Source of the DNA: Antedon mediterranea
Lineage: Eukaryota > Echinodermata > Crinoidea > Comatulida > Antedonidae
Reading direction: 5' to 3'
DNA length: 64,000 nucleotides
Assembly (NCBI RefSeq): GCF_964355755.1
Contig: NC_092678.1
Location: 18,758,922-18,822,921 of the forward strand
Part shown: positions 46,085 through 60,100 of the stretch, piece after piece
How positions within the stretch are numbered: the first letter of the stretch is position 1
Layout of the letters: every line of letters starts with the position of its first letter
Notes under the pieces: generated by a model
What the model was told of the DNA's origin: nothing
Database searches by the model: none
The model's input: the letters and a program-made list of their open reading frames with translations, nothing else
Made by a program: the position numbers and the translations under genes

Positions 46085-46560
46085 TAAATTTCTTATTATA
46101 TTTTGTTTTAAGGTTCTGGTGGGGTTTCTGGACTGCAGCACAGTTCATGACTGTATTTTAATAAATACTCGTCACAATGATCGCTTGTGCTTCAGACATC
46201 AAGGACACATGCTTTTTTTCATTCTATAGCAATCAGGTTACCCAGTGTCTGGGACCAGCTTCCCAGACCGTACTGTTGACAGATGCTGCAGTCATAGAAA
46301 GCCCATCAGCCTTCATTAGAAAAGTTCAAATTCATTTTGATTCGCTGTAACTGTTTTTTGTCTTTATGTCTTTTATGTGTAAACTGACTTTGGGGTTGGG
46401 TCAACCGGCTCAGCTACAGTGATTAAGTTCACTTAGGTTGACCCTGGTCTCCCCAATTTCAGTTTTTTTTGTTTTGTATATACTTAAATAGACCAAATAA
46501 ATAATGAAATGAAATGAAGACCTTGTCTTAATAATTAGTCTAATTTGTGTTTTGTATATA
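46085..46560 (+). mobile_element. LINE-like 3' fragment inserted between blocks D and E
   Basis: The sister copy (56310-56345) runs almost directly from D to E, while this copy carries about 475 extra bases ending accaaataaataatgaaatg, a retroelement-type tail. A broken frame reads SGYPVSGTSFPD. The insertion is inferred from the empty sister site. Confidence 0.65.
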
Positions 46561-46684
46561 ACATTAGAGTTAAGGGATGGGAAGAACAATTTTTAAATAT
46601 ATTCTCTATCCACTCAGTAACGAAATATTGTTTTAAATGTTTTATAGGCCTATCAATAATATACCACTAAATATAGTAAACAAA

Positions 46685-46770
46685 TCGGCCTGTCTTCAAC
46701 ATTATGATACTGTACTCGAGCTGTTCAACCAGGTTTCAGCTATTAAAAACAATTATCGTAGGAGGAAAAG
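46685..46770 (+). other. Highly conserved 86-bp segment (copy 1)
   Basis: tcggcctgtcttcaacatta and the following bases are almost identical to 57017-57101, whereas the flanks are much more diverged. Both copies can be read as SACLQHYD(T/A)VLELFN, then SAIKNNYRRR. No family recognised. It could be an exon relic or a constrained noncoding element. Confidence 0.4.
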
Positions 46771-47543
46771 TTCATTATATTATGTTACAATTACTCCATA
46801 CAAATTGTGTCTCTTATTCTACCTTTCACACATTCAATAGTGAAATCAGTTATTTTGAGGGATTTTTTAGGTTTGAATTTAACTTTGAAATTAACTGGAA
46901 ACCCGTACTCCTCTAACCGATAACAAAAATACTGGTTTAAAAAAAAATAAACTCTATATTTTAAAAAAATATAGTTAAACAGCAACCATTTTAATAAAAC
47001 ATAAACGTAATGAAGAATGTTTATGAGTTGAATATAGAGAACACAATAGAAAAAAACATGCAATTTTTGTTCCAATGATAATCAATGTAAGACATCTGCA
47101 ATTATATAATTATAACGAAAATTATGAAAATTAGGTGATTTGTAATAAATAAAATTGAGTGAATCTAGACTCATAACTACAACAAAACGGTTTATTATGA
47201 TATACACAATACGATCGTAGACCTGTCAGTATATTGTTTAATGTACAGACCTACTGTATAAGTAATTAATCGATCTAGCTATACAAACATTGCTAGATAA
47301 CTGAAACTGATCAAGACTAATATGGTTTTCCTAACGAGTCCACGTCTTGGTACTTGCTATTAATCATAATCATACACAATTTTATACCATAAAGCTTAGA
47401 TAATCATAAAAATATGTAATCAATTACTAGGGGATTTTGTTGTGATTCTCATTATTTTCTTCACCACTGTCTGACAAATAGTATTGTCACTATTGATCGT
47501 TAAATGCGTTCTATCAGCTTCATTTCAATCCCGTAAGTACCCT

Positions 47544-48149
47544 TTAAAGCTCAGGTACAGGCATGAATTTTAAATATAATATCTAGTTAATTGTACATAA
47601 ATCAAATATTTGTAACAGAAATCAAGACGAAAAACCATGAATTTCCCCTAATATGGTCAAATACAAAATTTGGCAAAATTCTGCCAAAAAAAACAGGAAA
47701 GACTTTTTTTCAGTAGTTAGGTAGTTAGCATAATGTAAGAACATGTCTGGTGACTCCCTAGAAGGTGAAAAAAGATGGTGGATATACGGTGGATAATTTT
47801 TGCTATAGCATGATGAAAATAAAATTCTGAAGTTGAATAAAAATACCAGAAATGTAAAATTCAAGTTATATTACCTATATTTAGTCATCTGATAACATTT
47901 TTTACCACACCGTTTATTTTTCATAGCTTTTTAAAATGCCTCTCCATTTTCAAAATGTGTGTACAAAAGAATAGAGATTTTACTGTGTAATTTGAACTAT
48001 CCCCCCACTGATATGAAAGTGCTAATTTTCAAAAAGCTCCTGTAACACAAATAAAATCCCAAAAATTATGAAACATAGGGGAAACTATAGATCGATAATT
48101 ATTGGAATGTATGATCAATAGAAATTTTTTGCCCGCACCTGGCCTTTAA
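47544..48149. mobile_element. MITE with TTAA border and empty sister site
   Basis: The left end ttaaagctcaggtacaggca and right end gcccgcacctggcctttaa are inverted repeats. The sister copies read straight through (tatcctttaagatgagc at 49270-49290), proving an insertion at TTTAA. About 600 bp, no coding capacity. Confidence 0.85.
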
Positions 48150-51100
48150 GATGAGTCATTGATGAGCTTTATTCGTAAAACGTCAAACGATCGCGTGAGT
48201 TGTACAACATAATAGGCCTGCTAAATTGAATGTAGTAACAATTTCCCCTTGGTTTGTTTATCTTCCTTTTTTAGATCTAAAGTGGATCCACCCTTCATAA
48301 ACCTAGATTCTAAAATAAGAAACTATTAAAAGGTTTTCTTGGTCATATTTAATTTCGTCGTTCCTGTTAACTTTTGAATACCTGGTTTTTATTATTTTGA
48401 CTTCAACATTGTATGAAACGTCACCTGAATGTCTATTTTGACGACCTTGGCGCTTATATTATATTCGATACAAAGCTTTCTTCAAGGATGTACAAACTGT
48501 ATAAAAGATTGTATAGATAGTGTATAGATGTAAGTGATAACTAAAGGTGCCGATGTGCCGATGTCAACAACAATACCTGTTTAACAATATTTGATATTCG
48601 TCCTAGATAATTGTATTATGCAGGATGGATTTAAAAATCACATATTTATAAATAACTAATAATTTCTTTGTATTGGTTACAAATTGTCACGTGTTTATTT
48701 GAAAAAGAATAAAATCAAATTGTGTATTTTATTATTATTGTATATAAATAGTTATTCCTAAAAATATGCAGATAGGTTTTTGTTGAGTAAAACTACGGTA
48801 CTGTTTACAGACATCTTAATTTACTTCAATATTGTATTTAATAACAACGAATGTTCATTCAAAAATTAAACAGCAAAACAAATTACAATAAAAAATAAAA
48901 GTAAGAATGTTTATGAGTTTAACATGATTATTTGTGGCAAACTAAAAGAAAAACATGCAATTTGGTTTCCAATGACAATCATTGAAGTGAAATATAAAAC
49001 ATCTGTAATGATAAATATAACGAAGATTATGATTAAAATGATTTGAAATAAAGCTTACATAAGTAACTTAATTAAAACTGCGAAATGAACTATTCAAAGT
49101 CTGTTTTATTAATCTTCATATTTCATGTTTTTTGTGGACAACCTATCTCTAATTAATTAAAAAAAGATTTATTGTGACACTTGCATTTTTTGACAACTGT
49201 CTGAAAATGAGTGGTGTTTATAATATTACTGTGGACGTCAAATGCGTATAACTATCCGCTTCATTTCAATCCCGGAATTATCCTTTAAGATGAGCATTAT
49301 TCGTAAAATGCCAAACGATCGCGTGAGTTGAACGACATAATAGGCCTGCTAAATTGAATGTAGTAATATAACAATAATTTCTTTTGTTTATTTATCTTCT
49401 TTTTTGGATCTAAAGTGGATCCACCCTTCGCGGTGTATTCATAAACGTAGATTCTAAAATAAGAAACTATGAAAAGGTTTGTTTGGTGCTATTTACTTTT
49501 CTCTTTCTTGTTAACTTTTGAATACCCTGTTTTTATTATTTTCACTTCAAAATTGTATGAAACGTCACCTGAATATCTATTTTGACGACCTTGGTGCCTA
49601 TATTATATTTGATACAAAGCTCTCTTTAAGGATGCCAAAACTGTATAAAAGATTTTATAGATAGTATAGATGTAAGTGATAACTGAAGGTGCCGATGTGC
49701 TGATGTTAACAACAATACCTGTTTAACAATAATATTTGATATTCGTCCTAGATAATTGTATTGTGCCGGATGGATTTAAAAATCACCTATAAATAACTAA
49801 TAATTTCTTCATATCGTTTACAAATTATCACGTGTTTATTTGAAAAAGAGTAGGCCTAACAAGTTAATCTGTTTTCTGCAAATAAATCGTGTATTTTACC
49901 ATATAAACCGTAGTAGTATATTAAGAAATATAAATAGTTGTTGAGTAAAATTACTGTTTACACACATCTTAATGTGATGAAGTATAGAAATGAATTTTAC
50001 TGGTTAGTGTTGGTGCCCACTTGTTAGTATAATGTAACATGTTTTATTAAAAAAAAACAAAAAAAAAAAAAACAGAAAACAAATTAAAACCTAACTATTT
50101 TAAACCTAACTAGTCTCTACATACAATTGATATTTACACTTACTCTTTTAAACATTATTAATTTGAGCATAGAATTTATTTAATTAAAAGTATTTCAATT
50201 TTTTCACAATATTGTATAATGTATAAACCAAATTTAAACAAAAACAAAAATCAATTAATTACATTAATTAACCTTATTCACTTTGAATTGTACACCTCCA
50301 ACTGTTTGTTAGGAGATTAGGAAATGCTATTCTCTGATAACATACGGCAATCCTTTATGTGAGTGCCAAGGTAATTCGCATCTGAGTGTAAGAAATCTAT
50401 GCAATATGAAAAAGAAACCGTTATTAATGTTTTCTGGTGTATCATGATTCTGCATCCAAGATAAACGATCATTTTGTTGCTGTGTTTCCTCTTCCTCTTG
50501 ACGGTACTACCTTGCTCGCTTAGTTACCTGCAAGTTGTCATTCTAAGATCTTCCCAAGTCAGGTACTCGCTTTAACAAATAAACTGAATGCCAGGAAGAA
50601 TGAGTATCCTGATAATCTATCTTTAATTGTTAAGAAGTTTAATCGATATTTACAAGACTCTTTGAAGGTTTAACCGTCAGATGGATCACTGATTACATTG
50701 TGAATAATATGTTAAATATTAAACTTTCATTTTAGAAAGGATCTTATACTACACATTATCTTATCGATGTAATTAATAGTAATAATAATTATTGGATCTT
50801 GAAACTAGTAAAATACTCAGGTTTGAATCACGATGTTGTTATTGATAAATTAGTAATTAGTATACGAATGAGGTCATCTGTAGCTTCCTGAGTAAGAACA
50901 TTATAAACACCAGATTTAAACAACGTATCTCTGCATATAAAATAAATCACTTTTATGTTTGAATATGGTAGTACCAGATGTTTAACCTATTCACTGTTCA
51001 CTATTGTATGATCGTCCAATTAGCATACACGGGTAAAAGATGACGTCATTAGTATTCAAACTAACATCGTCAATTTGTTAGTACTATATAAACACAACAA

Positions 51101-51639
51101 CAAATTCTTGTAACTATAAAAAGATGTTTCACTGTTTTTATGTTAGTTTTTGGACAACGGTATTTATAGAGTTGATGGGTTTTGTAGGGATTTTAGGATC
51201 GGTTATAAATAAGATTCTGGATCGCGTGATATTAGCCAAGCATGAAATATCAGCATATTGGCTAGGATTTGGCAATGGATGGTGAATGGAGCTTACTGAC
51301 TTATAGCCTATTATAATGTTGATGAAAATAACGCAGAGCCATGTTCTAAAGTTTACATTCAGTCAGTAGGCATATATCATTTTGTCTGGGCTATTTTCGA
51401 TCTTTATTCAGGGCCGACTGGTGGGCTAATAAATATACTTGTGCCGTCTGACATCGGTACATTCATAGGCGAAGAGTTATATTATAATATTCGCATTTGT
51501 TGTAAATATTGAAAACATTTGAATTTTCGCAAATTACAATCGAATCCTTGGTCACGTAAAGATATTAATCTTCTAAATTTAAAAAGGAATTTGGATTAGT
51601 ATGCCTAGACAGTTACATCTTATATAATTCTTATATATT

Positions 51640-52455
51640 TAGTTTAGTGAACCACTTTATGATATACCCAGCTGTTTTTTATGAAGGCATTGTCCCTTCT
51701 CAGTGGAAAAAGGCAGTTAAAAGGGTAGTTCCTGTGCCCAAGGTTCAGCCTCTTACTATTAACAAACTCAGACCTATCTCCATTACTTCTGTGTTTGCCG
51801 AAGTAGCTGAGGAGTTTGTCACTGACTTGATCTTGCAAGATATAAGTACAAAAATCGATGTTAACCAGTTTCAAAATGTTAAGGGTTTGTCTACTGCTCA
51901 TTACCTACCCCACTTGGTACATTATCTCTGTCAATGTGCTGAGAATAAGCACAATGTTGGTACCATGGTTCTTACTGATTTCTCCAAGGCCTTTGACCTT
52001 ATCGACCATACCATCATTGTTAATAAGATCATTGATATTGGAGTCAGGGGGGCTTTGGTACCATGATTGTGTGATTTTCTTTTTATGCGTATGCAGTGTG
52101 TTGAATATAATGGTACCTCTACTTACTCTTACTTAAAAGCTGGTGTCCCACAGGCACAGCTGATTTAATCCCCCCGACCAGACATAGCAGTCATGGTAGG
52201 AATTTAAGAAATAAAAACAAAATTACCCAGCTAGCGTCTAAAACATCCAGATTTACTAATAGCCCTATACACTACTTCATAAAATTATTAAACTATTAAT
52301 GTTCTCCCCTGCGAGCTTGCGACTGCTCTTCCCTTCTTTGTCTTTTTTTTATATTTTATATATATACTAAGACATGTATTTTTACACGCAATTTGGCTCT
52401 TAGCCATGAGTTGTAATTTTGGTCGATTTTTGATATTTGAAAGAAAAGTGAATAA
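51640..52455 (+). mobile_element. Internally deleted LINE in block A/B
   Basis: 51647-52066 encodes part of a reverse transcriptase: GIVPSQWKKAVKRVVPVPK, KLRPISITSVFAEVAEEFV, VLTDFSKAFDLIDH (the F-A-D box form of motif A region). A TGA at 52064-52066 interrupts GALVP/LCDFLF. The frame goes on to YLKAGVPQA (motif before the catalytic box), then jumps to a C-terminal tail (RHSSHGRNLRNKNKITQL). The catalytic YxDD box is therefore deleted. The sister block (45250-45270) lacks the insertion. Confidence 0.85.
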
Positions 52456-52622
52456 TAATAATTTTGTTCTGTAAAGGGTCTGATAGAACAAGTTTCTTAC
52501 TTCTAAACCAGATCATAACCAAAATAATGGGAAAAATTTATGTTAAAATGTACGTTAAATGAAATATGTACTATTTTGGTTAAATAAATATTACAACACC
52601 AGACGAAACGATATCAGGTAGA

Positions 52623-53256
52623 TTAAAGACCCCTTCCCTGCAATTTTGGACGTTTTTTGGAAAATAATACATATATATCACTTTAAAAACATTAAACCAT
52701 GTCATTCCTTGTCTTAAATGTACGTTTTATGGTAAATTATGATAAAAAGTGAGAAACAATGCACTACCTAAGTAGCTCGCGGCGATCGACCTCTCGTGGA
52801 CGGTCTTAGGCCTAGCCTAGATAGGCTTAGTTTTGTAGGCCTAGCTGGTAAACATCGATAACGTACGAACATCGTACGCTAGCTATATACCTAGCCTGAC
52901 GTTGTATAGTTGCTGCATTAATTTTCTTTCTATTTTTCCCAGACTCCGTTGATACAAATTGGGGAAAACCCGGTATTTTCGCTGAAAAGTTAGGAGTCTT
53001 CCATTTGTTTTGGCTTCACGATCGATCGAAAAGTGGGCGAATTACAGGTGAAAAACAAAAATATCAATCCGCGCGCAATGCATTTTGGGATTTATAGCGG
53101 GCCGCTATAATTATTAGAATCGATTTATTTTTCACTTTTTTAACCGTTTAAAGACGAAAAAAGTTATCGCAATAGGACCATATAGTATTATTTTTACATT
53201 AAATATATTTTGTGATCTTAAATTAGATCTAAAAAACGTAGGGAATGGGGCTTTAA
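52623..53256. mobile_element. MITE with TTAA border and empty sister site
   Basis: The left end ttaaagaccccttccctgca and right end gtagggaatggggctttaa are inverted repeats. The sister copy at 45405-45430 reads directly from cggtgtattcat to accaatcaaac, so this is a filled/empty pair. About 630 bp, GC-richer interior. Confidence 0.85.
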
Positions 53257-54219
53257 TACCAATCAAACTTTTTCACAAGCGCATAATATGTTCCCATAAC
53301 ACAGGTTTGCAACAATTATTGGAAGTATAAAAACATAATAGGAGTATTGAAGTTATATTTCAATTCCAAAAACTAAATTGAATAAACTATTGCTAAAATT
53401 AGCAAATACAATGCGTTTATCTTAAGTTAACCCTATTGTAAACCTTAATAATTGCGATGTATTGTTTGGGAATAATATGTTTATCTTCCACGTCAATCAC
53501 AAAATGATATTGGTTTTTTTTTACAATACACCATACAATGTATGTGTTTACTATCAGTACATTTTATCAGCATCTCCATTCAATACCCTGCATATCATGG
53601 TACCTTCACGCACGCAATTCAAAAACCATATTGGAAGATTGTTATACATTCTGAAGTAAGAGACGTCAAGCTCAATAATTCTATTTAAAAAACCACCCAC
53701 GATCACCTCATTATAATAATTGTTAGAACGTTTCCTTATTATTTGTTGAATATTTGAATTATCTTAAATGTCAATCGCATGTTTTAATTACTGTGTATGT
53801 TTCAATTCCTCCATACAAATTGTGTTTCTTTTAGTTACTTTGAGGGAATTTTTAAGTTTGAATTTAACTTATTTAACTAATTTAACTGGAAATGCGTATT
53901 CCTCTATACGATAACAACAAGGCCATTCACATTAGTATTTACCGACAAACCGATCGACCAACCGACCGACAAAGTGAGCTGTCGAGTCGCGTTGCACGCG
54001 ACTAAACGCGACTAAAAACACTGGTTTTATGAAAAATAAACAATATATTTTAAAATACTTCAAAAATATAATTAAAGAGCAAAGTAAATTAAAAAAAATA
54101 ATTGTAAAAAATAAAAGTAATAAAGAATGTTTATTAGTTGAATATAGAGAAAATTTCGTTGCACATCGTAATACTGACGTTTTGAGAAAAAGAGGTTTCA
54201 AAGTTTAATTATGTCTTAC

Positions 54220-54800
54220 AAATCAAAAAATCTAGGCTAAACAATAATACTCAAGAATTATGTTACTAATACAAGGGAAGAGTGTAATTTAACTCTTCCC
54301 TGCTAATACTCAGTCAAAGTTGATGTTTGGGCCTCATACTCGTTCTTCCCTTGGGTGGGCCAAAAATGGCAAAAAATCATAAAAAAATAACACAATGGAC
54401 ATAATCAAAGTCAGACATAGTACTGTTTTGGTTCATTTAAATCAAAAAAATGCACCAAAGAAGTGAGAAACAACTGGAAAATGATAATACGGAAGAGACA
54501 GCATGGACACCACCTCTGCATACAGGAATCCAATGTAAAAGATATGTCTATGTCCCACAAAAATAAAAAAAAATCATGCTAGAACTGACCATGTCGCAAC
54601 ATAGACAGTTCTGGCAAAAAATCAAATATCAAAATCATATATATGGACATAGACTTAATTTACTTTGTCCAGGTTAACTCTTCCCTGCTTTGTCTTCTCT
54701 ATTTTGAAGGGAGTGGACCTAGTCACTTCTGGCAGAGAAAATATATCCAAGAACATAACTAATAGAGGGTCTAACTCATTTTTGCTCAAATTGGACATGT
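54220..54800. other. Unexplained insertion between blocks F and G
   Basis: Sister copies lack this stretch. It contains gggaagagt/actcttccc hairpin words near 54276-54300 and a repeat of aactcttccctgct at 54289 and 54674. No element type assigned. Confidence 0.45.
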
Positions 54801-56644
54801 TTTGGCACTAAGCCCACGATGTGTAGACCTACTGTAGGCCTATCTGCTATTAAAACAACATATAGACCTAGCTAGCTAAACAAATATTACTGGATAACTT
54901 AAACTGATCATGGGTAAATGTGTTTTTCCAAAACGAATAATTAATCAGATCCATACAAATTTCCCTTTATTTCTTTTATGCCCTACAGCTTAATAGATAC
55001 TTCCTATGTATTAACACTAATATGTAATACATCAATAGTGATGTTTTGTGATTCTCATTATTTTCTTCACAACTGTCACTGTAAATGTCACTGCGATCGC
55101 CAAATACGTATAACTATATCAGCTTCAATTCAATACTGGAATTACTTGATGATAAGATGAGTCTTTGATGAACTTTATTCGTAAAAAGTAAAACGATCTC
55201 GTGACTTATACGATATAATAACCCTGCTAAATTGAATTTAGTAATAATTTACCCTTGGTTTGTTTATCTTTGTTTTTTGGATCTAACGTAGATCCACCCT
55301 TTGGGGTGTATTCATAAACCTAGATTCTAAATAAGAAACTTTGAAAACGTTTGTTTGGTCCTATTTAAATTTCTCTTGTTAACTTTAGAATACCCTATTT
55401 TTATTATTTTCACTTCAACATTGTATGAAACGTCACCTAAATGTCTATTTTGACAACCTTGGTGCTTATATTATATTCGATACAAAGCTCTCTTTAAGGA
55501 CGCACAACTTTATAAAAGATTGTATAGATAGTGTATAGATGTAAGTGATAACTAAAGGTGCTGAAGTACCGATGTTAACAACAATAGCGGTTTAACAATA
55601 TTTGATATTCATAGATGATTTTATTATGCCGGTTGAATTTAAAAATCACATATACTGTATAACTAATAATTTATTCGTATTGGTTAAACCATATCACATG
55701 TTTATTTGAAAAAAAGTAACAGGTGAATTTGTTTTCTGCAAGTAAATTGTGCATTTTCAATATAAACCAGTACCATAGCAGCATATTATTAAGAAATAAT
55801 TGTTCCTAAAAATATGGAGATGAAGATTGCTGAGTAAAACTACTGGTTACACACATCATTTTGTTTTGACACTTTTCAGTATATGTAACATGTTTTTTTC
55901 CCCAAAAAAACAAACAAATTACATGTAGTAACCTAACAATTTTTCAACAGTTCTCTACATACAATTGATATTTACACTGACTCGTTTAAACATTATTAAT
56001 TTGAGCATAGAATTTAAATTAAATTTATTTAATTAAAACGTATTTTATTTGTTTTTACAGTATTGTATAATTTATAAACCAAATTTAAGCAAAAACAAAA
56101 AACAATTAATTACATTAATTAAACTTACTAGATGGTTCTCGAATACACAGTAATTTCAGGGTAAAAAACTGGCGATTTCAAATGCACGTACCGTAGGACT
56201 ATTTAAGACATTGTCGTTTACAGAAACGAATAAGTAGACACAATGATTTATGTAGTCAACGAAAATTAGCACCCTGGGAATTACTTCCGAAAGAGAAACG
56301 TACCACAAAATGAGTCCAAATTGTTAATTCATTTAAAGAAACCCAATTAGGGTTGAGGGATGGGAAAGAGGATATGTACAAAGAGGAACAATTTTTAAAT
56401 ATATTCTTTATCCACATCAGTGACGAAATATTGTTTTCATTTTTTATAGGCCTATAAATAATATACCACTAACGGTGACTAAATATAGTAAAACATTTGC
56501 GATTTATTACTTTGTTAAAACTGTCACTTTCATAGTCGATTGAAATAGTAAAGTACATGTAACGATACACCACTACGACGTTTATATTTTTTGTAATTAT
56601 TAATTAATGCAAACGTTGAGAAGCAACTGTCAGTAATAAAGTTT

Positions 56645-56805
56645 ATTTGTATATTACGTGTTTATATATCTAACAGTAGAGCCTATCCACAATCACAGTA
56701 ATACAGTTTATTTGTATATATTTTTTTACATCTAACAGTATTCACAGTAAGAAATGTTTGTATATATTTTTTTACATCTAACAGTATTCACAGTAAGAAA
56801 TGTTC
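56645..56805 (+). repeat. 48-bp tandem repeat
   Basis: tttgtatatatttttttaca and ctaacagtattcacagtaag recur two to three times; the two right-hand units are nearly identical. Confidence 0.85.
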
Positions 56806-57016
56806 GATTCAAATGACGACCAAAAATGGTTAATGGGTATTTGCAGTACTGTATTGTCAAAGTATTGCAAGTTTATTCTCCAAGGGCTCATAAATTTACC
56901 TACTTGTGATAAACCAAACTGGCAGACTGAGAGATTGGAATGTTCCATTCATCGCAAATCAATACATTTGTAAAAACGTATATTAAATCTATCAAAATAC
57001 TATTTTGTAAAGAAAA

Positions 57017-57101
57017 TCGGCCTGTCTTCAACATTATGATGCTGTACTCGAGCTGTTCAACCGGTTTTCAGCTATTAAAAACAATTATCGTAGGAGGAGA
57101 T
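57017..57101 (+). other. Highly conserved 86-bp segment (copy 2)
   Basis: Partner of 46685-46770, see there. Differs at only a few positions within the segment. Confidence 0.4.
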
Positions 57102-60100
57102 AGGAAATTAATGCGAAGTGTCCTCGTATTATTGTGTACGGGTAGTTTTCAAGTTGGACATCCATTGGAAAGTGTATACCACGATCGGAAAACACCCCTA
57201 TTTGGGGCAAATCGTTGAACCTAAATTCATTTCAATCGTCAATAAATAATTATCTAACTCAATTTAATTACTAAACAGGGTTACATAAGGTGGTTAAAAT
57301 CAGTACCGAAAGTACGAACCAACTTTATATACCATCGAGTAAAAGTTTTAGAAGTAAGGCGCGATTTACCGAATTTTGCCCTTACGTAAATTTATATATA
57401 GATTCACTTTCAACTGTACACCTCCAACTATTTGGTAGGAGGGTAGGAAAGAGCAGTTTTCTGCGTGTTATTCTCTGATAATATACCTTAATCCATTTTG
57501 TAAGTCCCAAAAATCGATCAATTTAGCCACATCACCGACCTCCGATCAACATCTCACGAACAATAATTATATGGATTGTAAGATAAGCCGGACAAGTTGG
57601 ACCAGATGGACTTACTTGACCATGAGTTTATAGGCAAAATCTGCAGAATCCAGAACGGTGAAGCATTCCGCGTTAGCGAGAGCCTTACACCGTTCTGAAT
57701 CATGCAGATGTTGACAATGTGAGAAACCCCGTCCCTGAAATGTTCACGAACCCGCATTGATAACCGTCTATTAGTTAACTAACATACAAAAAAATAATGT
57801 GTATCTCATAGAAATACAACAACAACAACAACAGTATTATGTTATCTCGTTGTCTGTATATCCTGCTAAAATAGCAACAATTGTGAGTTCCTTTATAAGT
57901 ATTTAAATAAACAATACTATCGATCATAGCTCATAACTATAGGCCGACATCTACCTGTTAAATTAATCAGTTATACTTCAATATTTCCCTTTCTAATTTA
58001 CTGGGTCATTTGTCTTAGGTATTTGATGTGTTTTTTGCGGTTTTCACTGCAGTGTTTAAATGAAAGTACTGGTTATACTTATAAACGGTGTATTTTAAAA
58101 AGAAATAAAATAAAAGTAGGTAACATATTTGTATAAGTATAGTTATTATGTCGAGGAATGAAACAGTTATTATTACACTAGTCCAATTGCTTGAGGGTGC
58201 TTTAATGATCACTCTCCAGTAAAAAAATGATCACAGAAGAATTATAGATCGGCTTAGCTTTGGATCACACAAAACATCTTTATAAACGTGGGCTAGACGC
58301 TGAATTTTAAGAAACGGTGTACAAAGAGCTGTCGTGAGAGCAAAAAAAATATAAAAAGTATATCGAAAACATTAAAATTAATGCCTAAAACCTAACGGTC
58401 CAGGTAACTGGCATCTGAGTGTAAGAAGTCTATGCATTATGAAAAGAAACCGGTATTAATGTTTTCTGGTGGATCATGATTCTGCAACCAATTTAAACGA
58501 TCATTTTGTTTCCGTGTGTTGCGCACCTCTCCCTCTTGATGGGTACTATCTTGCCCGCTTAGTTACCTGCACCTTGTCCTCTTAAGATCTTCCCAGGTAG
58601 GTACTCGCTTTAATAAATAAACTGAATGCCGGGAAGACTGGGCATCCTGATGATCTATCTTTAAACCTATTAAGGAGTTTAGGTTTCAGCTCACTCCAGT
58701 TCTTGCAAATGTGTTCAACAGTGCCTTCTTAAACAGGATGTTTTTCAAACAGCAATCCCAATCCATGTGGTTAACAACGCTTCTTTCATTCGAGACCAGC
58801 AACATATTTCACTGACACCGATATTTGCAAGACTCTTTGAGGGTTTTATCGTCAGATAGATCACTGATGACATAAATATGTTAGATATTGAACTTTCATT
58901 TTAGAAAGGATCCTATACTACACATTATTATTATCGATGTAATTAATAGTATTATTATTTATTGGATCTTGAAAGTAGTAAAATACTGGTATTAAATAAG
59001 TGTAATTGATTCCACAAAGCCTTGGATCACGATGTTTTTATTGATAAATTGTAATATAATAATAATTTCCCCTTTGTTTGTTTATCTTCCATTTTTGGAT
59101 CTAACGTGGATCCACCCTTTATTGTGTATTCATAAACCTAGATTATAATATAAGAAACTGTGAACAGGTTTTCTTGGTCCTATTTAATTTCTTCTTTCCT
59201 GTTAACTTTTGAATACCTGGTTTTTATTATTTTCCCTTTAACATTGTATGAAACATGAGCGTGTCACCTGAGTGTCTATCTATCTAACGACATTGACGCT
59301 AATATTATTTTTGATACAAAGCTTTCTTTACGGATGTACATAATTTATAAAAGATTTAATAGATAGTGTATATATTTAAGTTAACTAAAGCTGCCGATGT
59401 GGTGAGGTTAAGTCCAAAGAGGTTTGACAAAAAAATTTTGTTTGAGATTAATATTGCATTATGTCAGATGATTTTAAAAATCACCTAGAAAATAACAAAT
59501 GTCTTTGTATTGGTTACACATGATCACGTGTTTAGTTTAAAAGGGGTACTAACAAGGGAAACTGTTTTCTGTAAGCAATTGTATATATTACCCTTACTAT
59601 GAAATATAAATAGATGTTCCTAAAAATATGTAGACAGGTTTTTTGGGGTAAAACTAGCGTTTACACACATCTTAATGTGATAGAAATTAATTTCACTGCT
59701 TATATATCGAGTATAGTATTCTCAAAACATGTCACGGTATTTTAAGGCAGTTTGCCTATATATTCAATTTTGATTTTATTTAAATTTGTTTAATTATAGC
59801 TAGCACATCATTCTAATAGCTTTGTAATTCTTGCAAAAAAATAATGTGTATCTCGTGGAAATACAACTACAACAATAACAGTATTATGTTATTTCGTTGC
59901 CTGTATATCCTGCTAAAATAGCAACAACTTTGTGAGTTCCTTTATAAATATTTAAATAAACAATACTATCGATCATAGCTCATTTGTTATAAGTTATTAG
60001 TAATATTCACGTATTTAATTGTTTTTGATGTTCGTGTTTTTTATAAGGCCCCCTCGTCACAACATGACGCACCAAAGTCTTTACTTCCTTATTGTGTTTG

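Larger units (their letters stand above)
44500..60000 (+). repeat. Old tandem segmental duplication, unit about 6.5 kb
   Basis: Noncoding blocks recur in the same orientation. A: 44510-45240 and 50990-51640. B/C: 45250-45920 and 52460-53760. D: 45925-46085 and 56130-56320. E: 46560-46800 and 56345-57105. F: 46900-47130, 48840-49070, 53890-54150. G: 47210-47540, 49180-49390, 54800-55250. X: 48262-48720, 49395-49880, 55265-55730, 59040-59590. I: 49990-50280 and 55880-56130. H: 50280-50780 and 58390-58960. J: 57780-57930 and 59830-59985. Copies differ by substitutions and by nested insertions. No conserved long open frame. Block C is also found at 11930-12110, just upstream of gene 2. Confidence 0.8.

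Noticed and set aside
54834-54841. TAGGCCTA as a restriction or transcription-factor site of specific function here
   Set aside because: No positional link to promoters or exons; the distribution fits insertion rather than regulation.
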